Positions 15,091 through 25,000 of a stretch of 51,442 nt of DNA are shown piece after piece. The stretch covers positions 1-51,442 of the forward strand of contig CAJOHZ010000024.1 in NCBI GenBank assembly GCA_905234695.1, given 5' to 3'. The DNA is from an uncultured Bacteroidales bacterium (GTDB taxonomy: Bacteria > Bacteroidota > Bacteroidia > Bacteroidales > P3). The stretch's first letter is position 1, and each line of letters begins with the position of its first letter. Both the position numbers and the translations under genes were made by a program. Under the pieces are notes generated by a model. That model saw only the letters and a program-made list of their open reading frames with translations. It ran no database searches and had not been told where the DNA came from.

Positions 15091-16266
15091 ATGGAAGCAA
15101 AAAAGAAAAAAGGCATAAACGTGGGTGATAGCAAGGTGGGTTGGATTTTCAACGTGCAGTCGCGCTGGTTTGTGGGACTTGTGTTCCTCTTCTCCAGCTT
15201 CGTGAAGGGAGTGGACCCGATGGGGACTTCGTTCAAGATAACGGAGTATCTGACCACATGGTCGTTCTTCGGAATGAGCTTTGAATGGCTGGTGCCGATG
15301 GCCACCGTGATGGCGATGGGCTTGATTGTGGCGGAGTTTCTGGTGGGAGTGCTGATGATTACGGGTGCTTTCCGCAGGCTGGGCGCCTGGCTGCTGGCAT
15401 TGATGATGCTGTTCTTCACCTGCACCACCCTGTTCGACGCCATCACCAACGAGGTGACCGACTGTGGCTGCTTCGGCGACGCGGTGAAGCTGACCAACTG
15501 GCAGACGTTCTGGAAGAATATCGTGCTGGACCTGCCTACCGTATGGATATTCCTCTCGCAGAATATGCGCAGACGCCGCCGTTTCGAGCGCGATGTCATC
15601 ATCACAGGCTTTGCCATTGTGTCGATGGTGATATTCGGCGTCTATAACATCAATAACGAGCCCTGCATTGATTTCCGCGCATGGAAGGTGGGCAACCAGA
15701 TGGTTGAGATGGACGATACGTTGGAGGTGAAGAGTTATGTGACCTATCGCAACACGGTGACGGACGAGACAGTGGAATTCCCGTCGTCGGACCTGGTGAA
15801 GTATATGGAAGACCCCGAATGGGAGGCGACCTGGGAGTGGGAAAGCAGCCGTGTGGAGGACCCGCACCAAATCAAGGCCGACGGATTCTCGATGCTTGAC
15901 CACGATATGAACGACCATGCGCAGGAGCTGATAGGCTCGCAGGACTACCTGCTGATTGCCACCATCCACCACTTGGAAAAAGTGGATGAGGAGGGCGTAA
16001 AGGCGTTGAAGCGCGCCCTGGAGTATACCGGTGGGAACGAGATGCAGATGGTGCTGCTGAGTTCGGCGCTGCCCGAGGAGATGGAGTCGTTCCTGTATGC
16101 CCATGGGTTGGATGCCATGGAGTTCTATTTTGCCGATGCCACCGCGATAGAGACCATGCTGCGGTCGAATCCCGGATTTATCCTCCTCAAGGAGGGCAAG
16201 GTGCTGGGGAAATGGCATTACAAAAACGTGAGCAAGCTGCAGGACCGGCTGGTGGAGATTGAATAG
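15091..16266 (+). CDS. DoxX/MauE-like membrane protein with a cysteine-less thioredoxin-like tail
   Basis: A 391-residue protein of the BT_3928 type. It has a basic N-terminus, four helices of the DoxX/MauE fold (about 25-40, 66-92, 97-117, 143-157), with C125-G-C127 after helix 3, and a fifth helix near 200. The C-terminal periplasmic part (about 270-391) looks like a thioredoxin fold but has no CxxC: the place of the active site reads ATIHHLEKV. Family members are thought to act in membrane redox chemistry, and this one could only be redox-active through its CGC. Compare the related gene at 45130, which keeps CxxC. Confidence 0.85.
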   Translation: MEAKKKKGINVGDSKVGWIFNVQSRWFVGLVFLFSSFVKGVDPMGTSFKITEYLTTWSFFGMSFEWLVPMATVMAMGLIVAEFLVGVLMITGAFRRLGAWLLALMMLFFTCTTLFDAITNEVTDCGCFGDAVKLTNWQTFWKNIVLDLPTVWIFLSQNMRRRRRFERDVIITGFAIVSMVIFGVYNINNEPCIDFRAWKVGNQMVEMDDTLEVKSYVTYRNTVTDETVEFPSSDLVKYMEDPEWEATWEWESSRVEDPHQIKADGFSMLDHDMNDHAQELIGSQDYLLIATIHHLEKVDEEGVKALKRALEYTGGNEMQMVLLSSALPEEMESFLYAHGLDAMEFYFADATAIETMLRSNPGFILLKEGKVLGKWHYKNVSKLQDRLVEIE

Positions 16267-16312
16267 CGGCGTGTCCCGAAACGCATAACGAATCAAAATT
16301 ATCTGATAACTG

Positions 16313-16852
16313 ATGATACAACGAATCCAATCCATTTATCTGCTGCTGGCGTTCCTCGCCATGGCGGCTTGTTTTATGTTCCCGACGGCTACGTTCACGG
16401 CAGTGGGCTCGGGTGGGGCAGAGATCAGCGGTGAGCTGAACCTGATTCCCAAGGAGGCACAAGATGTACAGACGCTGACCCAGATTCAATCGGGAGTGCC
16501 GGCGACGATGGGACAGCGGGGCTATGTGAAGACGTGGCCGCTGGTGGTGCTCACGATTCTCACCGCAGTCATCGCGCTGGTGAGCATCTTCCTGTTCGGC
16601 AACCGTGTGCGCCAGGTGCGTGTTGTGGCGGTGGGTTTCCTGCTCGGAGTGGTGGACGTGTTTCTCATCTTCATCTGGGCGATAGACAGCTATGTGGACG
16701 GTGCCACGGCTCCGTTCCAGTGCACAGAGGTAGACGTGACCTACGGCGTGGGTACCTGGTGTCCGATTGCAGCCGTCGTGCTGTTGTTCCTGGCCCAGCG
16801 TGCCATCAAGAAAGACGAGGCGAAAGTGAAAGCGGCCGACAGGCTGAGATAA
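16313..16852 (+). CDS. DUF4293 four-helix membrane protein
   Basis: A 179-residue inner-membrane protein beginning MIQRIQSIYLLLA, the hallmark of DUF4293, a family restricted to Bacteroidota. It has four hydrophobic segments (about 5-25, 72-92, 100-120 and 142-160), and the loop after helix 1 is probably periplasmic. Function unknown. It lies 46 bp after the DoxX/MauE-like gene and 8 bp before tsaE, so it is probably part of the same long transcript. Confidence 0.9.
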   Translation: MIQRIQSIYLLLAFLAMAACFMFPTATFTAVGSGGAEISGELNLIPKEAQDVQTLTQIQSGVPATMGQRGYVKTWPLVVLTILTAVIALVSIFLFGNRVRQVRVVAVGFLLGVVDVFLIFIWAIDSYVDGATAPFQCTEVDVTYGVGTWCPIAAVVLLFLAQRAIKKDEAKVKAADRLR

Positions 16853-16860
16853 ATGCAACG

Positions 16861-17289
16861 ATGATGACGGAGTGGACATTCAATGATACCGCACAACTGC
16901 CTGCCGTGGCAGAGGGCCTCCTGAAGGCCTTCCCTACGGAGCGGTTCTTCGCCTTCTTCGGCAAGATGGGGGTGGGGAAGACCACGCTTATCAAGGAGAT
17001 GTGCGCGTGGCTGGGGGTGACCGACAATGTGTGCAGCCCGACATTCTCCATCGTCAACGTGTATGGCGCGGCAGGCGATGTGAGGGTGTACCACTTCGAT
17101 TTCTACCGCATGAAGAAGGCCGAAGAGGCATACGACATAGGCTACGAAGAGTATTTTTATAGCGGGAACTATTGCTTCACGGAATGGACGGAGAAGGTGG
17201 TGGAACTGCTGCCGGACCGTTACGTGCGGGTGGATTTGACAGAGGAAAACGGAGTTAGAACATTAACAGCAAAGATAATCAATGACTGA
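16861..17289 (+). CDS. tsaE: tRNA t6A37 threonylcarbamoyl modification ATPase
   Basis: TsaE supports TsaB/TsaD in adding threonylcarbamoyl to A37 of ANN-decoding tRNAs. 142 residues, P-loop at 34-42 (GKMGVGKTT), then SPTFSIVNVY and HFDFYR, and a late TEW motif, all typical. I place the start at ATG 16861 (an ATGATG pair), just after the DUF4293 stop. Its end overlaps rsfS by 8 bp, so the two are translationally coupled. Confidence 0.93.
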   Translation: MMTEWTFNDTAQLPAVAEGLLKAFPTERFFAFFGKMGVGKTTLIKEMCAWLGVTDNVCSPTFSIVNVYGAAGDVRVYHFDFYRMKKAEEAYDIGYEEYFYSGNYCFTEWTEKVVELLPDRYVRVDLTEENGVRTLTAKIIND

Positions 17290-17656
17290 ATCGGAGATAA
17301 TGGCCAAACTGGCCGCCCAGGCGCTGGACGAGAAGAAAGGCCTCGATATACAAATACTGGACTTGCGGGGAATTCCCTCGGCACCGGCGGAATTCTTCGT
17401 GATTGCGTCGGGCAATGTGCCGTCGCATGTGAGCGCGTTGTGCGACAACGTCCACATGGTGGTGAAAAACGCCACCGGCATCAACCCTTCGAAGGTGGAG
17501 GGATATATGAACGCGGAATGGATTTTGATGGACTACTTTGACGTAGTCGTCCATATCTTCCAAAAAGAGAAACGGACCTTCTATCGGCTGGAACAGCTGT
17601 GGGCGGACGGCGAGAATACCCCGTTCGGGTCGGAGAGCGCGAAGGAAAACAACTGA
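17282..17656 (+). CDS. rsfS: Ribosomal silencing factor
   Basis: RsfS binds uL14 on the large subunit and blocks subunit joining when nutrients are short. 124 residues covering the whole family: LDIQILDLRGI, then FFVIASG, the glycine-rich EGYMNAEWILMDYFDVVVHIF core, and the closing FYRLEQLW. The start overlaps tsaE. Bacteroidota often keep rsfS directly before ftsH, as here (19 bp gap). Confidence 0.95.
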   Translation: MTESEIMAKLAAQALDEKKGLDIQILDLRGIPSAPAEFFVIASGNVPSHVSALCDNVHMVVKNATGINPSKVEGYMNAEWILMDYFDVVVHIFQKEKRTFYRLEQLWADGENTPFGSESAKENN

Positions 17657-17675
17657 AACAATTCTACAATTACGT

Positions 17676-19781
17676 ATGACTGACGAAAACAACAAGAAAA
17701 ATATATTCAAGTCCCAAGGCCAGGTCCCCGGAGGACAGAAGCCCAAACGGAACTGGGTGATGTATGTGGTGTATGGTGTGGTGATATTGGCGTTGGGGGG
17801 TATGCTGCTGCGACAGGATGAGGGCGCCGGTCCCCGGCCCATCAAGCTGCCCAAGCTGGAATCGATTATGGTGAAGCACGACTACTCCAAGATTGTCATC
17901 GTGAATGAGGAGTTTGCCGAGATTCATATCAAGGAGGAGGCGTTGAAGAACGACACCGCCTACCGCGACCTGTACGGGCGTACGCTGCTGAACAGCGAGA
18001 AACTGCCCGAGGCGGGTTTCTATAAATACGACTTTGTCAATTTCGATGACTTTGAGCGTTTCCTCGACCATGTCAAGGAGACCACGGGTGAGCCGTATAT
18101 CGAGTTGGTGGCCGAGAAGCGCACCAGTATGTGGAAAGATATACTGGTGATGTTCGGTCCCCTTCTGCTGTTGATATTCTTCTTCGTGCTGATGAGCCGC
18201 ATCACGCAACGCCAGATGGGCGGCGGTAGTGGCGGCATCTTCGGCGTAGGCAAGAGCAAGGCCAAGGTGTACGATGGAAAGACCCCCACCAATGCCACCT
18301 TCAAGGACGTCGCCGGACTGGCGGGCGCGAAGGAGGAGGTGATGGAGGTCGTCGACTTCCTTAAGAACCCCAAGCATTATACCGACCTCGGCGGCAAGAT
18401 TCCCAAGGGGGTGCTCCTCGTGGGGCCTCCGGGTACGGGTAAGACGTTACTCGCCAAGGCGGTGGCCGGCGAGGCCAATGTGCCGTTCTTCTCGATGTCG
18501 GGCAGCGACTTCGTGGAGATGTTCGTCGGCGTGGGCGCCTCGCGTGTCCGCGACCTCTTTGAAGAGGCCAAGAAGAAAGCCCCGTGTATTATCTTCATCG
18601 ACGAGATTGATGCGGTGGGCCGCGCCCGTGGCCATGCCGGATTGAGCAATGCCAACGACGAGCGCGAGAACACCCTCAACCAGCTCCTCACAGAGATGGA
18701 CGGCTTCAGCAGTGGCACCAATGTCATTGTGATGGCAGCTACCAACCGTGTGGATGTGCTCGACAAGGCGCTGCTGCGTGCCGGCCGTTTCGACCGTCAG
18801 ATATATGTGGAACTCCCCGACATCGAGGAGCGCAAAGCCATCTTCGAGGTCCACATGCGCAACCTCAAGCTCAGCGACCAAGCCATGCTCGGGGAGGCCG
18901 AATCACCCGCCCCGTCGGATACGTCGGACAAGTCCGCCCCGACCAACGATAATGAGGCCCTTCGCGAGTTCCTCGCCAAGCAGACTCCGGGTTTCTCGGG
19001 AGCCGATATCGCCAATGTCTGCAACGAGGCCGCCCTCTGCGCTGCCCGCAAGAACAAGACCAAAATCGACAAGCAAGACTTCCTCGATGCCATTGACCGT
19101 ATTGTCGGTGGCTTGGAGAAACGCACCAAGGTGCTTACCGAGCAGGAGAAGCGAACCATCGCTTACCATGAGAGCGGCCACGCTTCGGTGAGTTGGCTGC
19201 TGCGGTGGGCCAATCCGCTCATCAAGGTGACCATCGTGCCGAGAGGCAAGGCCCTCGGCGCCGCCTGGTATCTCCCCGAGGAGCGTCAGATTACCACCTA
19301 TGAACAGATGTTCGACGAGATGACCAGCCTCATGGCCGGCCGTGCGTCGGAGGAAATCGTATTCGGCAAGATTAGCACCGGTGCCCTCAACGACATCGAA
19401 CGGGCCACCAAGATGGCCCAGTCCCTCGTGGTCTACTACGGCATGAGCCCGGAACTGGGCAACATCAGTTTCTACGACTCGACGGGCCAGAACGAATACG
19501 GCTTCACCAAGCCCTTCAGCGAGAAGACCGCCGAGGTAATCGACAAGGAGGTGCGTCGCATGGTCGAAGAGGCCTACTCCCGCGCCAAGGAGATTATCCT
19601 CACCCATAGGGAGCAACTGGATACGCTGGCGGGACAGCTCTACGATAAGGAGGTCCTCTTCCGCGAGGACTTGGAACGCATCTACGGTCCCCGCGAGGTG
19701 GACTTGGAGAAGGCGGACAAGGAGAAAGAGTCTCAAGAGAATGCTGTAGAGACTAAAGAAGGAGAGGAGGCACAGGCATGA
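17676..19781 (+). CDS. ftsH: ATP-dependent membrane zinc protease FtsH
   Basis: A 701-residue inner-membrane protease that extracts and degrades membrane and regulatory proteins. Helix 1 at about 27-45, a periplasmic domain, helix 2 at about 152-175, then the AAA domain with Walker A at 250-257 (GPPGTGKT), Walker B with D309-E310, an arginine-finger region ([18 protein letters not shown]), and the zinc motif HESGH at 498-502. A low-complexity, proline- and serine-containing insert near 408-428 ([12 protein letters not shown]) separates the AAA core from its lid. The C-terminus is an acidic charged tail. Its stop overlaps the cdsA start. Confidence 0.97.
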   Translation: MTDENNKKNIFKSQGQVPGGQKPKRNWVMYVVYGVVILALGGMLLRQDEGAGPRPIKLPKLESIMVKHDYSKIVIVNEEFAEIHIKEEALKNDTAYRDLYGRTLLNSEKLPEAGFYKYDFVNFDDFERFLDHVKETTGEPYIELVAEKRTSMWKDILVMFGPLLLLIFFFVLMSRITQRQMGGGSGGIFGVGKSKAKVYDGKTPTNATFKDVAGLAGAKEEVMEVVDFLKNPKHYTDLGGKIPKGVLLVGPPGTGKTLLAKAVAGEANVPFFSMSGSDFVEMFVGVGASRVRDLFEEAKKKAPCIIFIDEIDAVGRARGHAGLSNANDERENTLNQLLTEMDGFSSGTNVIVMAATNRVDVLDKALLRAGRFDRQIYVELPDIEERKAIFEVHMRNLKLSDQAMLGEAESPAPSDTSDKSAPTNDNEALREFLAKQTPGFSGADIANVCNEAALCAARKNKTKIDKQDFLDAIDRIVGGLEKRTKVLTEQEKRTIAYHESGHASVSWLLRWANPLIKVTIVPRGKALGAAWYLPEERQITTYEQMFDEMTSLMAGRASEEIVFGKISTGALNDIERATKMAQSLVVYYGMSPELGNISFYDSTGQNEYGFTKPFSEKTAEVIDKEVRRMVEEAYSRAKEIILTHREQLDTLAGQLYDKEVLFREDLERIYGPREVDLEKADKEKESQENAVETKEGEEAQA

Positions 19782-20626
19782 AGAACTTCTGGGTCCGTAC
19801 CGCCTCTGCCACCGTCTACGCCATCCTCTTCCTTGGCTCCATCTACAGTGGTCGCCTGTTGGGCAACGCTGTCGCAGGCACTGTTATTTTGACGGCTTTC
19901 GCCCTTTTCGTCGCCATCGGCTGCACCTTCGAGTTCTATCGCCTCGTCGGCAAGCAGGGTGCCACCCCCTCGCGCTGGTTAGGCTACCTGATGGCGGCTT
20001 TTGTGACGGCGGTTTTGTCGCTAATCAATCTCCCCGTCTCGGGTGGGGTTGTGGGCAACGTTGTCATGTGCCTGTTTATCCTCGGTATTTTTGTCGGCAC
20101 CCCTCTTGCCATTGCCCTGCAACTTTGGAAACACTCTGAGCGGCCTTTTGCCGACGCCATGTATACCCTTCTTCCGGTGCTGTACATTGCATTGCCCATG
20201 GGGTTGATGTCGGCCTTGCATTATGACTATAATGTCCTCGTGATGTGTATTATCATGGTGTGGGTCAATGACTGCTTTGCCTATATGGGCGGCTCTCTCG
20301 TCGGAAAGCATAAGATGTGGCCCCGCCACTCTCCGGGCAAGACGTGGGAAGGCACCGCCATCGGTGTCGTTGCTGCCGTTCTTGTGGGCGTCTTCATCGG
20401 CCCCCTGTTCGTCACCCCCATGGGGTGGTACGACTGGGCGGTCCTCGGCTTTGTCTGCGGCGTGATTGGTACCTTGGGCGACCTCTCCGAGTCGATGCTC
20501 AAACGCTCCGTGGATGTCAAGGACTCGGGCAATATCATGCCCGGCCACGGTGGCTTCCTCGACCGTTTCGACAGCCTTCTCTTCATCCTCCCCGTCGTTG
20601 CCGCCTACTGTTTCTTGCTGAAGTAA
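19778..20626 (+). CDS. cdsA: Phosphatidate cytidylyltransferase
   Basis: Makes CDP-diacylglycerol from phosphatidate and CTP, the branch point of phospholipid synthesis. 282 residues with about eight membrane helices. The family signature is complete near the C-terminus: SESMLKRSVDVKDSG followed by MPGHGGFLDRFDS. The start overlaps ftsH by 4 bp (ATGA). Together with the psd gene 54 bp downstream it gives two steps towards phosphatidylethanolamine. The serine transferase pssA is not in the window. Confidence 0.96.
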   Translation: MKNFWVRTASATVYAILFLGSIYSGRLLGNAVAGTVILTAFALFVAIGCTFEFYRLVGKQGATPSRWLGYLMAAFVTAVLSLINLPVSGGVVGNVVMCLFILGIFVGTPLAIALQLWKHSERPFADAMYTLLPVLYIALPMGLMSALHYDYNVLVMCIIMVWVNDCFAYMGGSLVGKHKMWPRHSPGKTWEGTAIGVVAAVLVGVFIGPLFVTPMGWYDWAVLGFVCGVIGTLGDLSESMLKRSVDVKDSGNIMPGHGGFLDRFDSLLFILPVVAAYCFLLK

Positions 20627-20680
20627 GAACTGAGAGGAATAAGAATTAAGAAATAAGTATTATCAATATCTCATCTCGAA

Positions 20681-21358
20681 ATGTATTTCCACAAAGAAGG
20701 ACGCAAAATCATCTGGGGCCTGTTGGCCATAGAGATGGCGATATACGCCTGCATGATATTCTTTGTCCAGCATTGGACATTCTTCCATTTTCTGTTTATC
20801 TCCATCCTGTTAACCTTCTGGGTGCTGGTGACGCTCTTTTTCCGCATCCCTCGTCGTGTGTTCACCGAGGATGGGGAACGCCTCATCTCGCCTGCCGACG
20901 GCACGATTGTCACCATCGAGGAGACGATGGAGAAGGAGTACATCAAGGAAGAGTGCATGCAGATTAGCATCTTTATGGGCGGCAACGACGTCCATGTGAA
21001 CCGCTATCCGTGCGACGGTGTGGTGGAGTATTCCAAGTTCCATAGAGGGAACTATTTCGTGGCCTCCTATCCCAAGTCCAGCGTCCTCAACGAGCGCACT
21101 TCGGTGGGCATGCGCCTCCCTGGCGGGCAGAAGATACTGATTCGTCAGGTGGCGGGCACGATGGCGCGCCGCATCGTCTGCTATGCCCGCGAAGGCGAGA
21201 CGGTGAAGCAGAACCAGGAGATGGGCTTCATCAAATTCGGCTCACGGGTGGATGTCTTCATCCCCAAATCGTTTGCCATCGAGGTGGATGTGCAGGACCG
21301 TGTGAAGAACGGCATCTCGCCCATCTGCATGATAAAAGACCCCAACGAACAAACATAA
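20681..21358 (+). CDS. psd: Phosphatidylserine decarboxylase (short type)
   Basis: Decarboxylates phosphatidylserine to phosphatidylethanolamine. 225 residues, the short proenzyme type, with two N-terminal membrane helices (about 10-28 and 33-54), then SPADGTIV and the conserved NDVHVNRYPCDG. Self-cleavage is expected before S188 in the FGS motif (186-188), which creates the pyruvoyl group. Length and motifs are normal. In the cdsA operon. Confidence 0.95.
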   Translation: MYFHKEGRKIIWGLLAIEMAIYACMIFFVQHWTFFHFLFISILLTFWVLVTLFFRIPRRVFTEDGERLISPADGTIVTIEETMEKEYIKEECMQISIFMGGNDVHVNRYPCDGVVEYSKFHRGNYFVASYPKSSVLNERTSVGMRLPGGQKILIRQVAGTMARRIVCYAREGETVKQNQEMGFIKFGSRVDVFIPKSFAIEVDVQDRVKNGISPICMIKDPNEQT

Positions 21359-21368
21359 CCCCATCTGC

Positions 21369-22064
21369 ATGACAATCGCCGACCAAATCCTATACGAAGA
21401 CAACCATCTGCTTGCGCTGAACAAGCGGGCGGGGCAAATCGTGCAGGGCGATAAGACCGGCGATGTCTGCATGGCCGACGAGATAAAGGCGTTCCTGAAA
21501 GAGCGCGACGGCAAGCCGGGCAATGTATTCTGTGGGGTGGTCCACCGGCTGGACCGGCCGGTGAGTGGCGTGGTGGTCTTTGCCAAGACAAGCAAGGCGT
21601 TGAGCCGTATGAACGAGTTGGTGAAGTCGCGCGATTTCCGCAAGACCTACCTCGCGGTGGTGAAAAACGCCCCGCCCACCCCTGCGGGACATCTGGAGGA
21701 TTTGCTCGTCCGCAACGAGAAACTGAACAAGAGTTTCGTCACCGCAGATGCCTCCCGTCCCGATGCCAAACGGGCTTCGTTGGACTATCGGCTGCTGGCG
21801 GTGTCGAATGGGGGGTACCATCTGCTGGAGGTGGAGTTGCATACCGGCCGCCATCATCAGATTCGTTGCCAGTTGGCGCATATCGGGTGCCCTGTCAAGG
21901 GCGACCTGAAGTACGGCGCGCCCCGCTCCAACCCCGACGGGAGCATCAGCCTCCATTCCTATCGCCTTTCGTTCGAGCACCCGGTGCGGCACGAGGCGGT
22001 GACCATCGAGGCCCCGATGCCCTGGACAGAAATGAACTTTGACCAAATTTCCCATAATAATTAA
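21369..22064 (+). CDS. RluA-family pseudouridine synthase
   Basis: A 231-residue enzyme converting uridine to pseudouridine in rRNA or tRNA. The catalytic motif HRLDRPVSGVVVFAKT starts at 59 (D62 catalytic). A later segment, TGRHHQIRCQLAHIGCPVKGDLKYG, is typical. There is no S4 domain, so it belongs to the short RluA-like group, and the exact target cannot be told. It starts 10 bp after psd and is followed after 12 bp by the C25 peptidase gene. Confidence 0.93.
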   Translation: MTIADQILYEDNHLLALNKRAGQIVQGDKTGDVCMADEIKAFLKERDGKPGNVFCGVVHRLDRPVSGVVVFAKTSKALSRMNELVKSRDFRKTYLAVVKNAPPTPAGHLEDLLVRNEKLNKSFVTADASRPDAKRASLDYRLLAVSNGGYHLLEVELHTGRHHQIRCQLAHIGCPVKGDLKYGAPRSNPDGSISLHSYRLSFEHPVRHEAVTIEAPMPWTEMNFDQISHNN

Positions 22065-22076
22065 TCGAGGAGAAAC

Positions 22077-25000
22077 ATGAAAAGGATAGCAATAATACTG
22101 ATCCTGCTCGGCTTGATGCCGTGCTATCATGCCGCTGCACAGAAATTCCAGGTGAACAGGAATGACTATGACGGTGCAGTTTACACGTATTCCGCTGTGG
22201 ATTTCAACGTCACGCAGCGCGTGGTTCAGAATGACACCTTCTGTGTGGTCTCGTTCGACGGTGCCACGCCCTCCACGCGGCTGGGCGCGCCCGACCTGCC
22301 TGTGGTGTCGCGGATGATAGAAATCCCGTTGTGCAGAGAGGTGCGGGTGAAGGTGACCGATGTCCAGACGGAATCCATGAAGCCGCTTCCCTATAGGATG
22401 ATGCCTGTCCAGCCTGCCCCGAGCAAGTCGGACAAGACGGCGCGTCCTTTTGTCTTGGACGCCACTGTGTACAGTGTCGACGGGTTCTATTCCAACGAAC
22501 TGGCCACCGTCGAGGTGCTGGGCGTGGCGCGCGACAGGAATGTCGCCATGTTGCGCCTCTCGCCGCTGTCGTACAACCCGGTGACAGGTGAGTTGGAACG
22601 GGTGACGTCGATGAAGGTGTCGCTTTCCTATGTGGATGCCGATGCGGCTTCCACCGAACAGATGCATGCCCGCTACTATTCTCCCGATTTCGCCACCGGC
22701 CAGCCGATGCTTTCGCTGCTCTCCTCGTCGAAGGCTGTGCGGGATGCCGCGCCATTGCATTACCTGATTGTGTCGCACAGCAGCTTCCGGGGCACATTGG
22801 ACGATTTCGTGGCCTGGAAGAAACGGCAGGGGTTCCTGGTGACGATAGCCTATACGGATGACCCTGGTGTGGGCACCACCAATACCGCCATTGCCAGCTT
22901 TATCAAGGGATTCTATACCAATGCCACGGCGGCGCTCCCGGCACCGACCTACCTGCTGTTGGTGGGTGACCACGAGCAGATTCCCGCGTTTGCATCGCGG
23001 TGTTCGTCGCCGGCCTCCGACCATATCACGGACCTCTATTACGCCACCTGGACCTCAGGCGACAATATCCCCGACTGCTATTATGGCCGCTTCTCGGCCA
23101 AGACGGCCGCTCAGGTGACCGCCCAGGTGGAGAAGACCATCTATTACGAGCGCTACGACTTTGAAACTCCCTCGTATCTGGGCAAGGGCATTCTGGTGGC
23201 GGGTGTCGACGGCGGCATCTCCGGCGACAACGGCTACACCTATGCCGACCCCACGATGGATTATGTGGCAAAGACCTACATCAATGCCGGCCACGGCTAT
23301 CAAGATGTGCGGTATTATAAGAATAATACGGGATTCTCGCCCCAAGGGGTGACGGTGACGGGCAGCAGCAACAACAGCGCCACGGCGAGTGCGTTGCGCA
23401 CGTTGTATGGCAAAGGCTACGGCTGGATAAACTATTCCGCCCACGGCAACTACAACGAATGGTCCGACCCCGCCTTCACGGTCACCCATGTCTCCAGTAT
23501 GGGCAATACGGGGAAGCCGTCGTTTATGATTGGCAACTGTTGCCTCTCCGGCCAGTTCGATGTGGACAACTGCTTCGGCGAAGCCTTGCTGCGCAGGGCG
23601 CAGAAAGCCGGCGCGGTGGCCTATATCGGCGCCACCAACTCCACCTATTGGCCGCAGGATTTCTGCTGGACGGTGGGCGTGCGCAGCAATTTCAGCAATA
23701 CCATGAACACCTCGTACGACGCCCAGAAACTGGGTATGTACGACTGCCTGTTCCACGACCATGGCGAGGCATACACCCAGTGGCACAACACGGCTGGGTC
23801 GATGATTACGTCGGGCAACAACTCCGTTGTGACGTATGGCACCTATGCGTTGTATTATTGGGAGGTCTACGAACTCTTCGGCGACCCCTCGTTGATTCCG
23901 TGGAACGGCGAGGCTTCGGCGATGCCGGTAAGTGCCGTGGGGGCTGTCCCCACGGGCACCACCGTCTACTCTGTCAGCGCTCCCGCCCGTGCCTACGTGG
24001 CGTTGACCACCCGCAACACGCACGACCTGGTGGCAGCGGCCTATGTCGACCCCTCCACGGGCAGGGCGTCGCTTGCCTTGCCGACCGACCTTACGCCGGG
24101 AAGTTATGAATTGGCGATATGGGCTCAGGGCTACCGCCCCTATTTCCAGGATGTCGCTGTCACGGTGCCGCAGGGTCCCTATCTTGTCATCAACTCCTTC
24201 CAGCCCGTAGGCGGAATCCTTCAGGCGGGTGCCGACAATGCCATCGATGTGGTAATCTCCAACTGTGGCGTCGCCACCGCATGGTCGGGCACCTTCTCGC
24301 TCTCTACCTCCACGCAGGGGGTACAGGTGCTTACGTCCACGGAGACTCTTCCGTATGTCAATCCCGGCGACAGCATCATTCGCCGCGGAGTGGCGCATGT
24401 GTATGTCCCGGCCGAGTTCTCCCATCAGGAGACGGTGAGACTCACCGCCACGCTCGATTTCGGCACGCAGACCACCCAGACTTATGTCTTGCCGGTGGCT
24501 GCCTCGCAGTTGTCGGTTTCCAGGCTTTCGGTATCTCCTTCCGTGGCGCCGGATGCATCCGTCACTGTCACCTGCTCTGTCACCAACACCGGCTCCATCG
24601 CCACCGAGGACCTTACGTTCCTCCTCTCCAACTCGCTTGGCTTCGTCGCCCAGGCACCCCAGCCGATGCATATCGGAGTCATCCCCTCCGGCCGTACTGC
24701 GGGGCTCTCCTTCACGATGCAGATGGCCTCCCGCTTGCCTAACGGGATGCTTCCGTTCCTGCTCCAGGCCGTCGACACCGCCGGCAACGTGCGTACGCTG
24801 GATACCCTCAAGCTCCAGGGACTGGGAATTTGCACGGAGGGCTTCGAGTCGGGTGCCCTCACCCAGTACAACTGGGTACAGGGCTCCAATGCCTGGGAGG
24901 TGACCAATGCCACCAAACACTCCGGCAGCTACAGCGTCCGCAGCAAGACGAACCTCAGCAACCGTCGCACATCCGATATGCAGATCACCTGGACCTCCAC

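Noticed and set aside
21390..23024. Long open frame opposite the pseudouridine synthase and C25 start
   Set aside because: Crosses two real genes with known motifs and has an arginine- and histidine-rich composition typical of shadows.
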